From an uncultured Saprospiraceae bacterium (GTDB taxonomy: Bacteria; Bacteroidota; Bacteroidia; Chitinophagales; Saprospiraceae), in the NCBI GenBank assembly GCA_937973565.1, contig CALJKQ010000176.1, positions 1 to 31,535 of the forward strand: a DNA stretch of 31,535 nucleotides, given 5' to 3'. The notes under the pieces were generated by a model, which saw only the letters and a list, made by a program, of their open reading frames with translations, made no database searches and had not been told where the DNA came from. Below, piece after piece: positions 7,603-15,267 of this stretch. The position numbers and the translations under genes are program-made. Each line of letters starts with the position of its first letter. Within the stretch, counting starts at the first letter, position 1.

Positions 7603-7674
7603 ACATTAAGAGAATTGAGGGAATTAAGCTTTAAATAAAGACAACTGTCTTCATTACCTTCATTCCCTTAATGT
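7603..7674. repeat. Hairpin unit 1 (72 bp), abutting GH31 stop
   Basis: Arms 7603-7628 and 7649-7674 are inverted repeats matching at 21 of 26 positions with a 20-base loop. The left arm starts at the base after the GH31 TAA. It lacks any ORF and looks like a deletion derivative of unit 2, or the ancestral form. It may serve as the GH31 terminator. Confidence 0.75.
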
Positions 7675-7720
7675 TTCCAACGAACACAATCTCTTTCAAA
7701 GAAAACTTCTTTCATTTTCA

Positions 7721-8273
7721 ACATTAAGAGAATTGAGGGAATTAAGTTATGAATCACTCATCAGGCAATTCCTTAAAATATTCATTCACCAATGGCCTTG
7801 AAGTCTTCGAAATGTTTTTTGTGAAAAAATTGATTAGTAAGCCCTGAGGCACTTCCAATAGTTTCATATAAGTATAAACCTGCGCCTCATGCACCGGCAG
7901 CAGATTTTCAATGGCCTTGATTTCAACAACCACACATTCATTGACCAATAAATCAAACCTCAAATCGATTTCAAGGTCTTTGCCATCATATATTAAAGGT
8001 ACCTTTTGTTGTCGTCTGACAGAATAACCCATCTGGATGAGCTCATACCGTAAGCATTCCTGGTATACACTTTCAAGGAGGCCAACGCCCAAAGATTTAT
8101 GTACCTTGATGGCACAACCGATGATGTCATAGGAGACACCCGTCACATACTTTTTATTCATAACGTCGAAGTTTGTTTCCAAAATTAATGGATTCTCCAA
8201 CGCCGCGCCAGAATTTTTTATGCCCGTTCTTTTATCAGAATTACAACCTTAATTCTCTTCATTCCCTTAATGT
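7721..8273. mobile_element. Candidate mobile element: GxxExxY gene between 26-bp inverted repeats
   Basis: The element is 553 bases long. Left arm 7721-7746 and right arm 8248-8273 match as inverted repeats at 22 of 26 positions, extendable by one base (A 7720 / T 8274). Between them is a single ORF for a PD-(D/E)XK-type protein. It has no transposase or integrase, and no clear target-site duplication because both sides are the same spacer sequence. The two neighbouring hairpins carry the same arms without the gene. Mobility is inferred from this arrangement, not demonstrated. Confidence 0.4.
7754..8161 (-). CDS. GxxExxY protein (PD-(D/E)XK nuclease-like, PDDEXK_3)
   Basis: The 135-residue product has the defining motif GLLESVY (Gly27, Glu30, Tyr33), then Asp70 in RFDLLV and Glu80-x-Lys82 in VVEIKAIE, which fit the Glu, Asp and Glu-x-Lys of the PD-(D/E)XK fold, and LLPVHEAQVYTYMKL, LGLLINF-like GLLINFF. 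The family's biochemical role is not established as far as I know; a nuclease is expected from the fold. The ATG at 8159-8161 was chosen: the longer frame to 8200 begins with TTG and adds 13 residues absent from typical members. The gene lies in the loop of the middle hairpin unit, opposite in strand to GH31, and all predicted active-site residues are intact. Confidence 0.9.
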   Translation of the reverse strand: MNKKYVTGVSYDIIGCAIKVHKSLGVGLLESVYQECLRYELIQMGYSVRRQQKVPLIYDGKDLEIDLRFDLLVNECVVVEIKAIENLLPVHEAQVYTYMKLLEVPQGLLINFFTKNISKTSRPLVNEYFKELPDE

Positions 8274-8320
8274 TTCCAACAAAGACAATCTCTTTCAAAA
8301 AAAACTTCTTTAAATTTTTA

Positions 8321-8392
8321 ACATTAAGAGAATTGAGGGAATTAAGTTTTAAGTTAAGACTGCTGCCTTAATTCTCTTCATTCCCTTAATGA
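8321..8392. repeat. Hairpin unit 3 (72 bp)
   Basis: Arms 8321-8346 and 8367-8392 match as inverted repeats at 21 of 26 positions, with a 20-base loop (8347-8366), the same size as in unit 1. It ends 30 bases before the stop of the convergently placed DUF1080 gene side. No ORF is present. The loop shares TTTAA and TAAGAC-like sequence with unit 1. Confidence 0.75.
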
Positions 8393-8422
8393 TTCCAACA
8401 AATAAAAATTGGAATAAGCTAC

Positions 8423-9151
8423 CTATAACTCCCTAACCCAAATATTGCGGAAGCTCATGGGATTGCCATGGTCCTGCAATTTGATGGAGCCCATGCCGTG
8501 TGCATCATTTTTGGGCAGACCAATATACTCCGTAGTGCCTTTGATCTCCACATGGTTTTGGACGAGGATGCCGTTTTGAATAACCGTAAAATAACCGGAG
8601 GCTACTTTCACACCATCTTTGTTGAATACAGGGGCGGTGAAGATGATATCGTACGTCTGCCACTCACCGGGAGCCTTACAGGCATTGACCAATGGAATGT
8701 GTTGCTTGTACACAGCAGCGCACTGGCCGTTGGGGTAGGTACTATTGTTGTAATTGTCGAGGATTTGCACCTCGTATTTCTCCTGGAAGAAAACACCGCT
8801 GTTGCCGCGGCCCTGACCATTGCCCTCTACCACTGCCGGCGTACGGAACTCGAGGTGGAGCTGGCACGAGCCAAATTTTTGTTTGGTCTTGATGTCACCG
8901 GTACCTGCCTTGACAGTGACTATGCCGTCTTTGACTTCCCATTGGGCTTTGCTGCCATCTTTATCGCTGACCCACTGTTCGAGGTTGGTGCCGTTGAACA
9001 GGATGATGGCATCACTGGGAATGGGTGAGGTCCCCTGGAAACCTACTACCCTGGGAATGGGGTTCCAAACTTCGGTGGCTACCGGATCGGTGATTTGAGC
9101 ATGGGCAGAAATAGAAAATGCGAGGGTGGTAAAGAGTGCGAATTTTCTCAT
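8423..9151 (-). CDS. Secreted DUF1080 / 3-keto-disaccharide hydrolase-like protein
   Basis: The 242-residue product starts with a signal peptide, MRKFALFTTLAFSISAHAQ, cleaved after AHA. The rest is one DUF1080 domain (PF06439), a concanavalin-like beta-sandwich: AIILFNGTNLEQWVSDKDG, WEVKDGIVTV, GNSGVFFQEKYEVQILDNY, GEWQTYDIIFTAPVF, GSIKLQDHGNPMSFRNIWVR. Family members include hydrolases of 3-keto-glucosides; the NSGVFFQ...YEVQILD signature and the LQDHGN...FRNIW ending are well conserved here. It is probably periplasmic or surface-exposed. The ATG at 9149-9151 was chosen because it begins the signal peptide; the longer frame adds 17 residues in front. It is divergent from the AIM24-like gene. 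The exact substrate is not known. Confidence 0.92.
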   Translation of the reverse strand: MRKFALFTTLAFSISAHAQITDPVATEVWNPIPRVVGFQGTSPIPSDAIILFNGTNLEQWVSDKDGSKAQWEVKDGIVTVKAGTGDIKTKQKFGSCQLHLEFRTPAVVEGNGQGRGNSGVFFQEKYEVQILDNYNNSTYPNGQCAAVYKQHIPLVNACKAPGEWQTYDIIFTAPVFNKDGVKVASGYFTVIQNGILVQNHVEIKGTTEYIGLPKNDAHGMGSIKLQDHGNPMSFRNIWVREL

Positions 9152-9247
9152 GGATGAATGTTTGTCTTTTATTACGGTGCAATGATCGAAAAAAATCACC
9201 AAAGCAAGTCAAATAATCGCGATATTTGGGAAATAAAAAAACGAAAA

Positions 9248-10039
9248 ATGAGAGCACACGAAATAGACTACTGGATCCACGGCGAAGAAATGCAATATGT
9301 GGAAATAGAACTCGATCCCAATGAAACCGTGATGGCCGAACCGGGGGGTATGATGATGATGGACGAAGAAATCAACATGCAAACCATCTTCGGCGATGGC
9401 TCACAGCAGGAGGGCGGACTGATGGGCAAGCTCTTGGGAGCAGGTAAAAGATTGCTCACGGGTGAAAAATTATTTATGACCGCCTTTACCAATATTGGTG
9501 GCTACAAAGCAAGGGTTTCCTTTGCCAGTCCGTATCCGGGTAAGATTATACCGCTGGATCTGGAGCAACTGGGTGGTAAAATTGTCTGTCAAAAAGATGC
9601 TTTTCTTTGCGCTGCCAAAGGCGTAAGTGTGGGCATCGAATTCAGCAAAAGACTGGGCCGGGGCTTTTTTGGAGGCGAAGGCTTTATCATGCAAAAGATT
9701 GAAGGAGATGGCATGGCCTTTATGCACGCCGGTGGTCACATCACAGAGCGTACCTTGGGACCTGGCGAACACCTGAGGGTAGACACCGGCTGTTTGGTAG
9801 GCTTTACCAAAGACGTAGATTACGACATCGTATTTGTGGGAGGCGTCAAAAACACCTTATTTGGTGGTGAAGGTTTGTTTTTTGCCAGCCTGATGGGGCC
9901 CGGTAAAGTGTGGATCCAGTCACTGCCCATTTCCCGATTGGCAGACCGCATCATCTCTGCATCCGGATCCTACGGAAGAAAAGATGAAGGCAGTATCTTA
10001 GGTGGCCTGGGCAACCTGCTGGATGGCGATGGTATATAA
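9248..10039 (+). CDS. AIM24/TIGR00266 family protein
   Basis: The 263-residue protein has the family's layout: VEIELDPNETVMAEPGGMMMMD near the N-terminus, a methionine/glycine-rich core, GGGEGFIMQKIEGDGMAFMHAGG-like sequence (FFGGEGFIMQKIEGDG), then LRVDTGCLVGFTKDVDYDIV and GPGKVWIQSLPISRLADRI. It is named after yeast AIM24, a mitochondrial protein; bacterial members are double-stranded beta-helix proteins of unclear role. No signal peptide is visible. The start was placed at the ATG 9248-9250 because family members start close to this point; a longer frame begins at 9158 and adds 30 basic residues. The gene ends 2 bases before the convergent crotonase stop. Function is unknown. Confidence 0.9.
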   Translation: MRAHEIDYWIHGEEMQYVEIELDPNETVMAEPGGMMMMDEEINMQTIFGDGSQQEGGLMGKLLGAGKRLLTGEKLFMTAFTNIGGYKARVSFASPYPGKIIPLDLEQLGGKIVCQKDAFLCAAKGVSVGIEFSKRLGRGFFGGEGFIMQKIEGDGMAFMHAGGHITERTLGPGEHLRVDTGCLVGFTKDVDYDIVFVGGVKNTLFGGEGLFFASLMGPGKVWIQSLPISRLADRIISASGSYGRKDEGSILGGLGNLLDGDGI

Positions 10040-10041
10040 GC

Positions 10042-10800
10042 TTACGATTTAGAAAGGAAGCTGTCGATGGCTTGTCTGGAGAAATCAGAAAGCAAAAGCC
10101 GACCGCTGATGGCAGCTCTTTCTTCCAGCAGCTGATCCCAATTTTCGGTGCCCTGCCAAAAAACGCTTTTCAATTCGTTGAGGGCGGCAGGGTGATAGGT
10201 CAGTAGTTTTTGGGTAAAGACAGAGATGCCTTCATCCATGGCAGTTATGTCTTCGAAGACTTCCTGGTACAGACCTTTTTGTTGGGCATAGTCGGCACTT
10301 TGCCATATTTCCGGTGTGAGGGCCATCTGGCTGAAAGCGGCATTGCCCACTTTCCGTTCTACGGCAGGTCCGATGACAAAAGGTCCGATGCCTACTGCCA
10401 GTTCACTGAGTCGTACCGATGCGTGTTGGGTGGCAAATGTATAATCACAGGCAGAAGCAAGACCAACGCCCCCGCCTACGGCTTTGCCATGAATTCGGCC
10501 AATGACCAGTTTACCGCAAGTGCGGATGGCATTGATGACACCGGCAAAACCCATAAAGAATTTTTTGCTGCTTTCCATATCGCGGATGGAAGCCAGTTCT
10601 GTGAAGCTGGCACCGGCGCAAAAGCTGCGATCACCGGCACTTTTCAGGAGGATGACCCTGGTGTTTTCGTCTTTTCCGGCTTCCAGTACGGCTTCTCTTA
10701 AACGAGCCAGTTGCTGGCCCGGCATGGAATTTTGGGCAGGGTGGAAAAATTCAATGGTGGTAAGTCCGTTTACAGTATGTGTGTTTACGTAAGCTTCCAT
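10042..10800 (-). CDS. Enoyl-CoA hydratase/isomerase (crotonase) family protein
   Basis: The 252-residue product belongs to the crotonase superfamily, which acts on acyl-CoA thioesters through an oxyanion hole. The two oxyanion-hole segments are SFCAGASFTELA (near residue 60-72) and GKAVGGGVGLASACDYTFA (about 105-123). RLSELAVGIGPFVIGPAVER holds the first catalytic-type glutamate (in SEL) and a second candidate acidic residue in VER. It resembles hydratases of the methylglutaconyl-CoA type more than 3-hydroxybutyryl isomerases. Substrate is not clear. The gene is 3 bases downstream of the PorE-like gene (10804) on the same strand, so cotranscription is likely, and converges on the AIM24-like gene. 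Confidence 0.88.
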   Translation of the reverse strand: MEAYVNTHTVNGLTTIEFFHPAQNSMPGQQLARLREAVLEAGKDENTRVILLKSAGDRSFCAGASFTELASIRDMESSKKFFMGFAGVINAIRTCGKLVIGRIHGKAVGGGVGLASACDYTFATQHASVRLSELAVGIGPFVIGPAVERKVGNAAFSQMALTPEIWQSADYAQQKGLYQEVFEDITAMDEGISVFTQKLLTYHPAALNELKSVFWQGTENWDQLLEERAAISGRLLLSDFSRQAIDSFLSKS

Positions 10801-10803
10801 GGT

Positions 10804-12735
10804 TTATTTGGTTTGTGGGTTGTCAATGTAAAATTCTGTTCTTCGGTTGGCGGCCTTCCCTTCGGGGGTGTCGTTGGTGGCTACCGGCTCTTTTTCTCCT
10901 TTTCCTTCGAAAGATAAGCGGCCAGCTTGGATGCCAAGGTCAATCAGTTGGGTGTACACTGCCTTGGCCCGATCTGCACTGAGCTTTAAATTGGCTGTTT
11001 CATCGCCTACATTGTCGGTATGACCTACGATGCGGATGTGAAGCTGTGCCTGATCTTTGAGCATGGCAGCAAGGGCCTGAATTTCGGCAAAGGATGCGGC
11101 TTGCAGGATGGCAGAACCGGTTTCAAAAAAGATGTTTTTCAAAACGATGGGCCGGCTATCGGCAGGTGTAGGTTTGCGCATTAAAATGGCTTTGTATTGC
11201 GCGGCCTCCACCAAAAAGTTTTCACCGGTATCGAAATGCTCGCTGTGCAAGAGGTAACCCGGCATGCTTACGTGAAGCAACAATCTTTTTTTGACAGGAA
11301 GAGCAGATAGTAATTTGCCCCTTTCCGATAAGGCAAACACAAGGGTATCGTTGGCATCGACATCGATCATGATGACACGCGCTTCCAATGGGCGGCCGGT
11401 AATTTCATCGGTTACCGATACTTCCAGGTAGGATACAGGTTCCGGTCTCAGGGCTGGTGGCAGATCGAACTGTACAAGATCGAGGTTTCTTTCTGTGGCG
11501 CCAACGCTGTTGATGTCACTCGCATAGTAAGCAATTTTACCCAGGTGGTCGACGGCCAGACTGCCTTCGTCACCCTCGCTGTTGATGGGGTAGCCCAGGT
11601 TAACCGGTGTTGACCATTCTTTATTTTGCTCATCCCATTTCGACATAAAGAGGTCGAAGCCACCCATGCCTGTATGTCCGTTGGATCTGAAATAAAGGGT
11701 TTTGCCATCGCTGTGGAGAAAGGGCGATTCTTCCTGTCCTTCTGTGTTGATGGCGGATCCCAGATTGACAACGGCGCCCCACTTGCCTTCGCTTGTTTTT
11801 TGCACCATCCAAAGATCACTGCCTCCCAGGCTGCCTTTGCGGTTGGAAGAAAAGAGGATTTTCTGACCATTGCCAAAGAGGCAGGGTTGTGATTCCCAGG
11901 CCGGTGTGTTGATGCGGGGCCCCATGTTGACGGGCAAGGTATATGTTTCACCATCAAATTGGGTGTAGTACAAATCACAACTGCCAAAGCCGGTGGTTTT
12001 GTTGTTGCACATCGTAAACACGATGGTATTGCCATCTTCGCTGATGCTGTGCGCTGCTTCATTGTCAGGCGTATTGATGGCTTCGATGGCGGTTGCTACC
12101 GACCACTGTCCGGTCTCATTTTGATAAGAGATATAGAGATCTTCCTGACCCCGGATCCTGCGGGTAAAGACCATCGATTTGCCATCCAGCGAGGGTGATG
12201 GCAGGTATTCAGAATCGCCGGTGTTGATGTGGCCTTCCAGGGGTTTCAGGGTAATGGGTTGAGGATTTTTTCTTGCCTGGATCCTGAATTTGAGCGTCTT
12301 CAACTCTTTGTTGATGCGCATTCTTTTTTTGTCATCCGGTTGCCCTTTTTCCAGATAAGTTGTATAATAGCTTACTGCTTTCTCTTCTTCTTTTATAGCC
12401 AGGGCATTGATGGCAGCGGCAAAGTACATTTCAGGGTCGTAGCCGGGAGCAGCCTGAATGACTTCGTCGAAGATAAGTGCTGCTTTTTGCGGTGTTCCCA
12501 TGTCGTAATACATGACGGCCTTTCTCAATGAAGCTTCATAAAAGTCCGGATGTTTTTTGAGGATTTTGTCCAGTTTTTTTTCTGCATCCTTGTATTTGCC
12601 CTGGCGAATCAGTTTTTGAGCCTCCTGGTATTCTTGTGTCAATTTACCGTCGAGCTGATTGACTCTAAAATAGTTTTGTGCATCCAGCTGGATGTGGATC
12701 AGTAGTAAGCTGCAAAGGGCAATTAAAAATCTCAA
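10804..12735 (-). CDS. TPR-PD40-OmpA outer membrane protein, PorE-like architecture
   Basis: The 643-residue product has, in order, a signal peptide (RFLIALCSLLLIHIQLDAQ), TPR-type helices (about 25-150), a PD40/beta-propeller region (about 160-420, with repeated GGSDLWM, GGFDLFMSKWD and SLDGKSMVFTRR-like blades), a carboxypeptidase-like regulatory domain (about 430-520), and an OmpA C-terminal peptidoglycan-binding domain (about 530-640: IVGHTDNVGDETANLKLSADRA, then RRTEFYI). This is the domain order of PorE, an accessory of type IX secretion anchored to peptidoglycan. The start is TTG at 12733-12735, overlapping the upstream stop as TTGA; no ATG precedes the signal peptide. Many Bacteroidota carry paralogues, so PorE orthology is not proven. 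Confidence 0.9.
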   Translation of the reverse strand: MRFLIALCSLLLIHIQLDAQNYFRVNQLDGKLTQEYQEAQKLIRQGKYKDAEKKLDKILKKHPDFYEASLRKAVMYYDMGTPQKAALIFDEVIQAAPGYDPEMYFAAAINALAIKEEEKAVSYYTTYLEKGQPDDKKRMRINKELKTLKFRIQARKNPQPITLKPLEGHINTGDSEYLPSPSLDGKSMVFTRRIRGQEDLYISYQNETGQWSVATAIEAINTPDNEAAHSISEDGNTIVFTMCNNKTTGFGSCDLYYTQFDGETYTLPVNMGPRINTPAWESQPCLFGNGQKILFSSNRKGSLGGSDLWMVQKTSEGKWGAVVNLGSAINTEGQEESPFLHSDGKTLYFRSNGHTGMGGFDLFMSKWDEQNKEWSTPVNLGYPINSEGDEGSLAVDHLGKIAYYASDINSVGATERNLDLVQFDLPPALRPEPVSYLEVSVTDEITGRPLEARVIMIDVDANDTLVFALSERGKLLSALPVKKRLLLHVSMPGYLLHSEHFDTGENFLVEAAQYKAILMRKPTPADSRPIVLKNIFFETGSAILQAASFAEIQALAAMLKDQAQLHIRIVGHTDNVGDETANLKLSADRAKAVYTQLIDLGIQAGRLSFEGKGEKEPVATNDTPEGKAANRRTEFYIDNPQTK

Positions 12736-14417
12736 GCCAACACGCCTTTTAGAATCTGTTTGGTAATGAGGTAAGTGGGCTTCACCCCTTCAACACCGAG
12801 GCTGCCACTGGCCAGCGTACTGCCGGTTTCCAGCGGATTATCCGATGCATAGTAGGCGTAACGGAGCTTCACATTTTTCTGAATGTTGTTGCGTATCTTG
12901 CTATGCGCCTGAATGGCTTTTTGGTAGTGGGCTCCTTCCATTTCGAGGCCTACCACACCCCATGAGGATTTGAGAAAGTAAGTGAGGATATCTTTGTTTT
13001 GCAAAGAGGTACCCAGCACGGTTACCATTGGACCTTCGTATACACCCAGGCCGCTGTCGGCAAAGTCTTCTGCGCTGATTTCGTTGTCAAATGGATAATT
13101 GTCGGCAAATCCTTCCAGGATATGAGAGGTGGGAATCATGATATCTCCTTTCATTCCTTCGAGGATACCGGCTTTACCCATGATGTTTACCGATTGGATG
13201 TTTAAGCGATGTTTTTGACCGTCTATTTCCACCGGTTTGAGCAACTCATCGAGGGTTTCATAAGCCTGCTCACCAAAGGCATAGTCCATCACGATGATGA
13301 GCGGTGCATTTTTGTAGGTTCTTTGCGGTCTTATTTCCTCGGGCAATAATTGAACATCAATTTTTTCTAGGTCGAAAATTTGAACACCAATATTGGTACC
13401 GCTGGTGTCGTCCAATGCAATCATACCGTTGCGAAGGGCGTAATCTTCCACCATTTTTTTATAGTCTCCTTTTTTGTCCTGGCTAATGGTTTCTGCCAGC
13501 GACATCAGGTTTTGTGTTTTGAGTTTTTTGGAAAGAACCTGCGATGCATAAAGGCAATTCATAACACTGTGCAGGTTGGCACTGATGATGTGAATGGGTC
13601 GCTTAAGCCATTTGTTGCTGACGAGGATTTTTTTGATGGAAGATGCCCATTTATCGCCAAAAACGTGGTGGCCAAGCACCTCTCTCAGGGAAGATGAAAA
13701 GCTGATTTCCCTGTCGTTTTGCTCCAGCGCTTCTTCCATGCTGCGCCTGCCCAGCCAATAGACGATTTCAAAAAGGCTGTTGACATCTTTGGAAGCCGCA
13801 AATTTTTCGCATGCTTCCACCGTTTCACTGTAGGTACGACCCAGAATAGAACTAAGGTAGGTGTATCCTACTTCGGTGTTGATTTCTTCTCCGTTGTCTA
13901 TTTGGTGAATGTATTCTTCGAGCATATGCCAGGATCGTTTCTTACGGTTTCTGGCGTCGAGGCTGTTTCTTCTGATCTTTTCTGCTTCGATGTAAAGGAA
14001 GGTGATGTGGGTGAGGATGTCGTAAATATCGCTGGCTCCTCTCGTCATTTCGATGTACATCTGTTCTTCGTCAATGCGATAACAGTTTCTCCGTCTCTTG
14101 GGGGGTACAATGGCGTCAAATTTGGAGTCTTCAAAACCTTCTCTGGAAATGAGGCGAATGTACCGGCTGGTTTCAATGCCTCTGGGCAGTCGTTCGAAGA
14201 TGTAAAGCAAGCCATTGAGTTCTACTTTTTCGGGATCGGCAATAGAGCCGTATATTTCCGGTTTCAGTGTGAGCATAGCCTGAATCATGGCTTCACCTGA
14301 GACGCCCAGGGGTTTGTAACTGCCTCTGATGAACAGGTGGCGCATGGAAATGTACAATCGCTGGATGGCGGCTCTGCTTTCCTGTGCCCTGGATGGTTTA
14401 TATTCTGCTAGACTCAT
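12732..14417 (-). CDS. DUF6909-like protein with a nucleoside-phosphorylase-like C-terminus
   Basis: The 561-residue cytoplasmic protein has no signal peptide. The N-terminal half (about 1-300) is helical and of unknown type, opening with RAAIQRLYISMRHLFIRGSY. The C-terminal half contains motifs I read as a nucleoside phosphorylase (NP-I) fold: GKAGILEGMKGDIMIP (414-429), MVTVLGTSLQNKD, GLEMEGAH (490-497, resembling the EMEA motif that contacts the ribose) and ASDN with Asp526 (the position of the catalytic Asp in MTA/SAH nucleosidases). Related proteins in Bacteroidota are, to my recollection, annotated DUF6909. Its stop overlaps the TTG start of the PorE-like gene (TTGA), so translation is coupled. 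Enzyme activity is an inference. Confidence 0.82.
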   Translation of the reverse strand: MSLAEYKPSRAQESRAAIQRLYISMRHLFIRGSYKPLGVSGEAMIQAMLTLKPEIYGSIADPEKVELNGLLYIFERLPRGIETSRYIRLISREGFEDSKFDAIVPPKRRRNCYRIDEEQMYIEMTRGASDIYDILTHITFLYIEAEKIRRNSLDARNRKKRSWHMLEEYIHQIDNGEEINTEVGYTYLSSILGRTYSETVEACEKFAASKDVNSLFEIVYWLGRRSMEEALEQNDREISFSSSLREVLGHHVFGDKWASSIKKILVSNKWLKRPIHIISANLHSVMNCLYASQVLSKKLKTQNLMSLAETISQDKKGDYKKMVEDYALRNGMIALDDTSGTNIGVQIFDLEKIDVQLLPEEIRPQRTYKNAPLIIVMDYAFGEQAYETLDELLKPVEIDGQKHRLNIQSVNIMGKAGILEGMKGDIMIPTSHILEGFADNYPFDNEISAEDFADSGLGVYEGPMVTVLGTSLQNKDILTYFLKSSWGVVGLEMEGAHYQKAIQAHSKIRNNIQKNVKLRYAYYASDNPLETGSTLASGSLGVEGVKPTYLITKQILKGVLA

Positions 14418-14544
14418 AAACTGGTTTTACTGCATACTGCAAAAACTGCGCCGATAAGCGCCATTTTTGTGTAAAATTAGGCGCATTATGCCCATAATTT
14501 AAGGTGAACGAAAATTTAACCCCATTTTGCACGTCAAATGCCCA

Positions 14545-15171
14545 TTATTTTGGTGTTTGGGGCCGCATTTTTTCCATTTCATCGGCAATGGCAGCTGACA
14601 GCTCATCTCCGCGTTCCCTGAGCTTTTGGATGATGGTCGCATGGTTTTTATCGTCTCTGTTTTGGCTGAGTTTCCATGAGGCTTCCGTTTTTTGGACTTC
14701 CAGTCTAAAACCACAAAGCCCTCTGAGGTGAGCCTTAAAATTGCTTTCAGTCATTTGAGCGATCGCAAAATGTTTTTGATTGGGGTCTTCGTATTGACTT
14801 ACCAAATGGTGAAGGCCCTCAATGGTGGCAGACTCATCGAGTGCTTCGAGTTGTCCGTGAACATGGACTGCCATATAGTTCCAGGTCGGAACATTTACGT
14901 GGTCGTACCAGGAAGAGGAAATGTAGGCATGGCTGTGCATAAATATAGCGGTTGCTTTGGCACGGTGGATGATGTGCTCCACTTGTTCGTTGGCCCTGGC
15001 AATATGCCCGTACAACCATTGTTTTCCATCTTTATCCACCCAATGGAGGGGGGTGTGGGTGGTAAAAAGCTGATTTTGGTGGGTACTCACCAGGGTAGCA
15101 AAGCCATGTTGCCGGATATAAGCCTGTATAATATCGGCTCTGCCCTGGAGATTGAGGGGTGCGATGTACAT
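14545..15171 (-). CDS. PaiB-like FMN-binding protein
   Basis: The 208-residue product matches the FMN-binding split-barrel family typified by Bacillus PaiB: MYIAPLNLQGRADIIQAYI, HTPLHWVDKDGKQWLYGHIA, AIFMHSHAYISSSWYD, VPTWNYMAVHVHG and RLEVQKTEASWKLSQNRD. PaiB was described as a negative transcriptional regulator, but many members are flavin-binding with unclear targets. The ATG at 15169-15171 was chosen because the family begins MYxxP; a longer frame adds 30 hydrophobic, AT-rich residues that read as an intergenic region. The gene is divergent from the bacilliredoxin, which could imply a shared redox-linked function, though this is speculative. Confidence 0.88.
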   Translation of the reverse strand: MYIAPLNLQGRADIIQAYIRQHGFATLVSTHQNQLFTTHTPLHWVDKDGKQWLYGHIARANEQVEHIIHRAKATAIFMHSHAYISSSWYDHVNVPTWNYMAVHVHGQLEALDESATIEGLHHLVSQYEDPNQKHFAIAQMTESNFKAHLRGLCGFRLEVQKTEASWKLSQNRDDKNHATIIQKLRERGDELSAAIADEMEKMRPQTPK

Positions 15172-15267
15172 CTTGCTGATTTTGTTAAAAAAAATGATTT
15201 TTGAGAAATCTTTTTTGCCGATAAAGATGTTTAATATTGCTGTGAAAATCAATAAAAACAAAGAAAT

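Larger units (their letters stand above)
7603..8402. repeat. Array of three hairpin units with conserved spacers
   Basis: Three units share an identical 26-base left arm beginning ACATTAAGAGAATT (7603-7628, 7721-7746, 8321-8346) and near-identical inverted right arms (7649-7674, 8248-8273, 8367-8392). Units 1 and 3 have 20-base loops (7629-7648 and 8347-8366); unit 2 has a 501-base loop holding a gene. Units are joined by related spacers (7675-7720 and 8274-8320, both starting TTCCAAC and containing ACAATCTCTTTCAAA), and a truncated spacer TTCCAACAAA follows unit 3 (8393-8402). As a result the 88-89-base blocks 7661-7748 and 8260-8348 are near-identical direct repeats on both sides of the gene. 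Confidence 0.9.

Noticed and set aside
7721..8273. Classical insertion sequence
   Set aside because: No transposase or DDE-type protein is encoded; the only ORF is a GxxExxY protein. A mobile-element call was kept only as a candidate.
7603..8402. CRISPR array
   Set aside because: The repeats are inverted arms, the three units are uneven, and no cas gene is near. The spacers are conserved, unlike CRISPR spacers.
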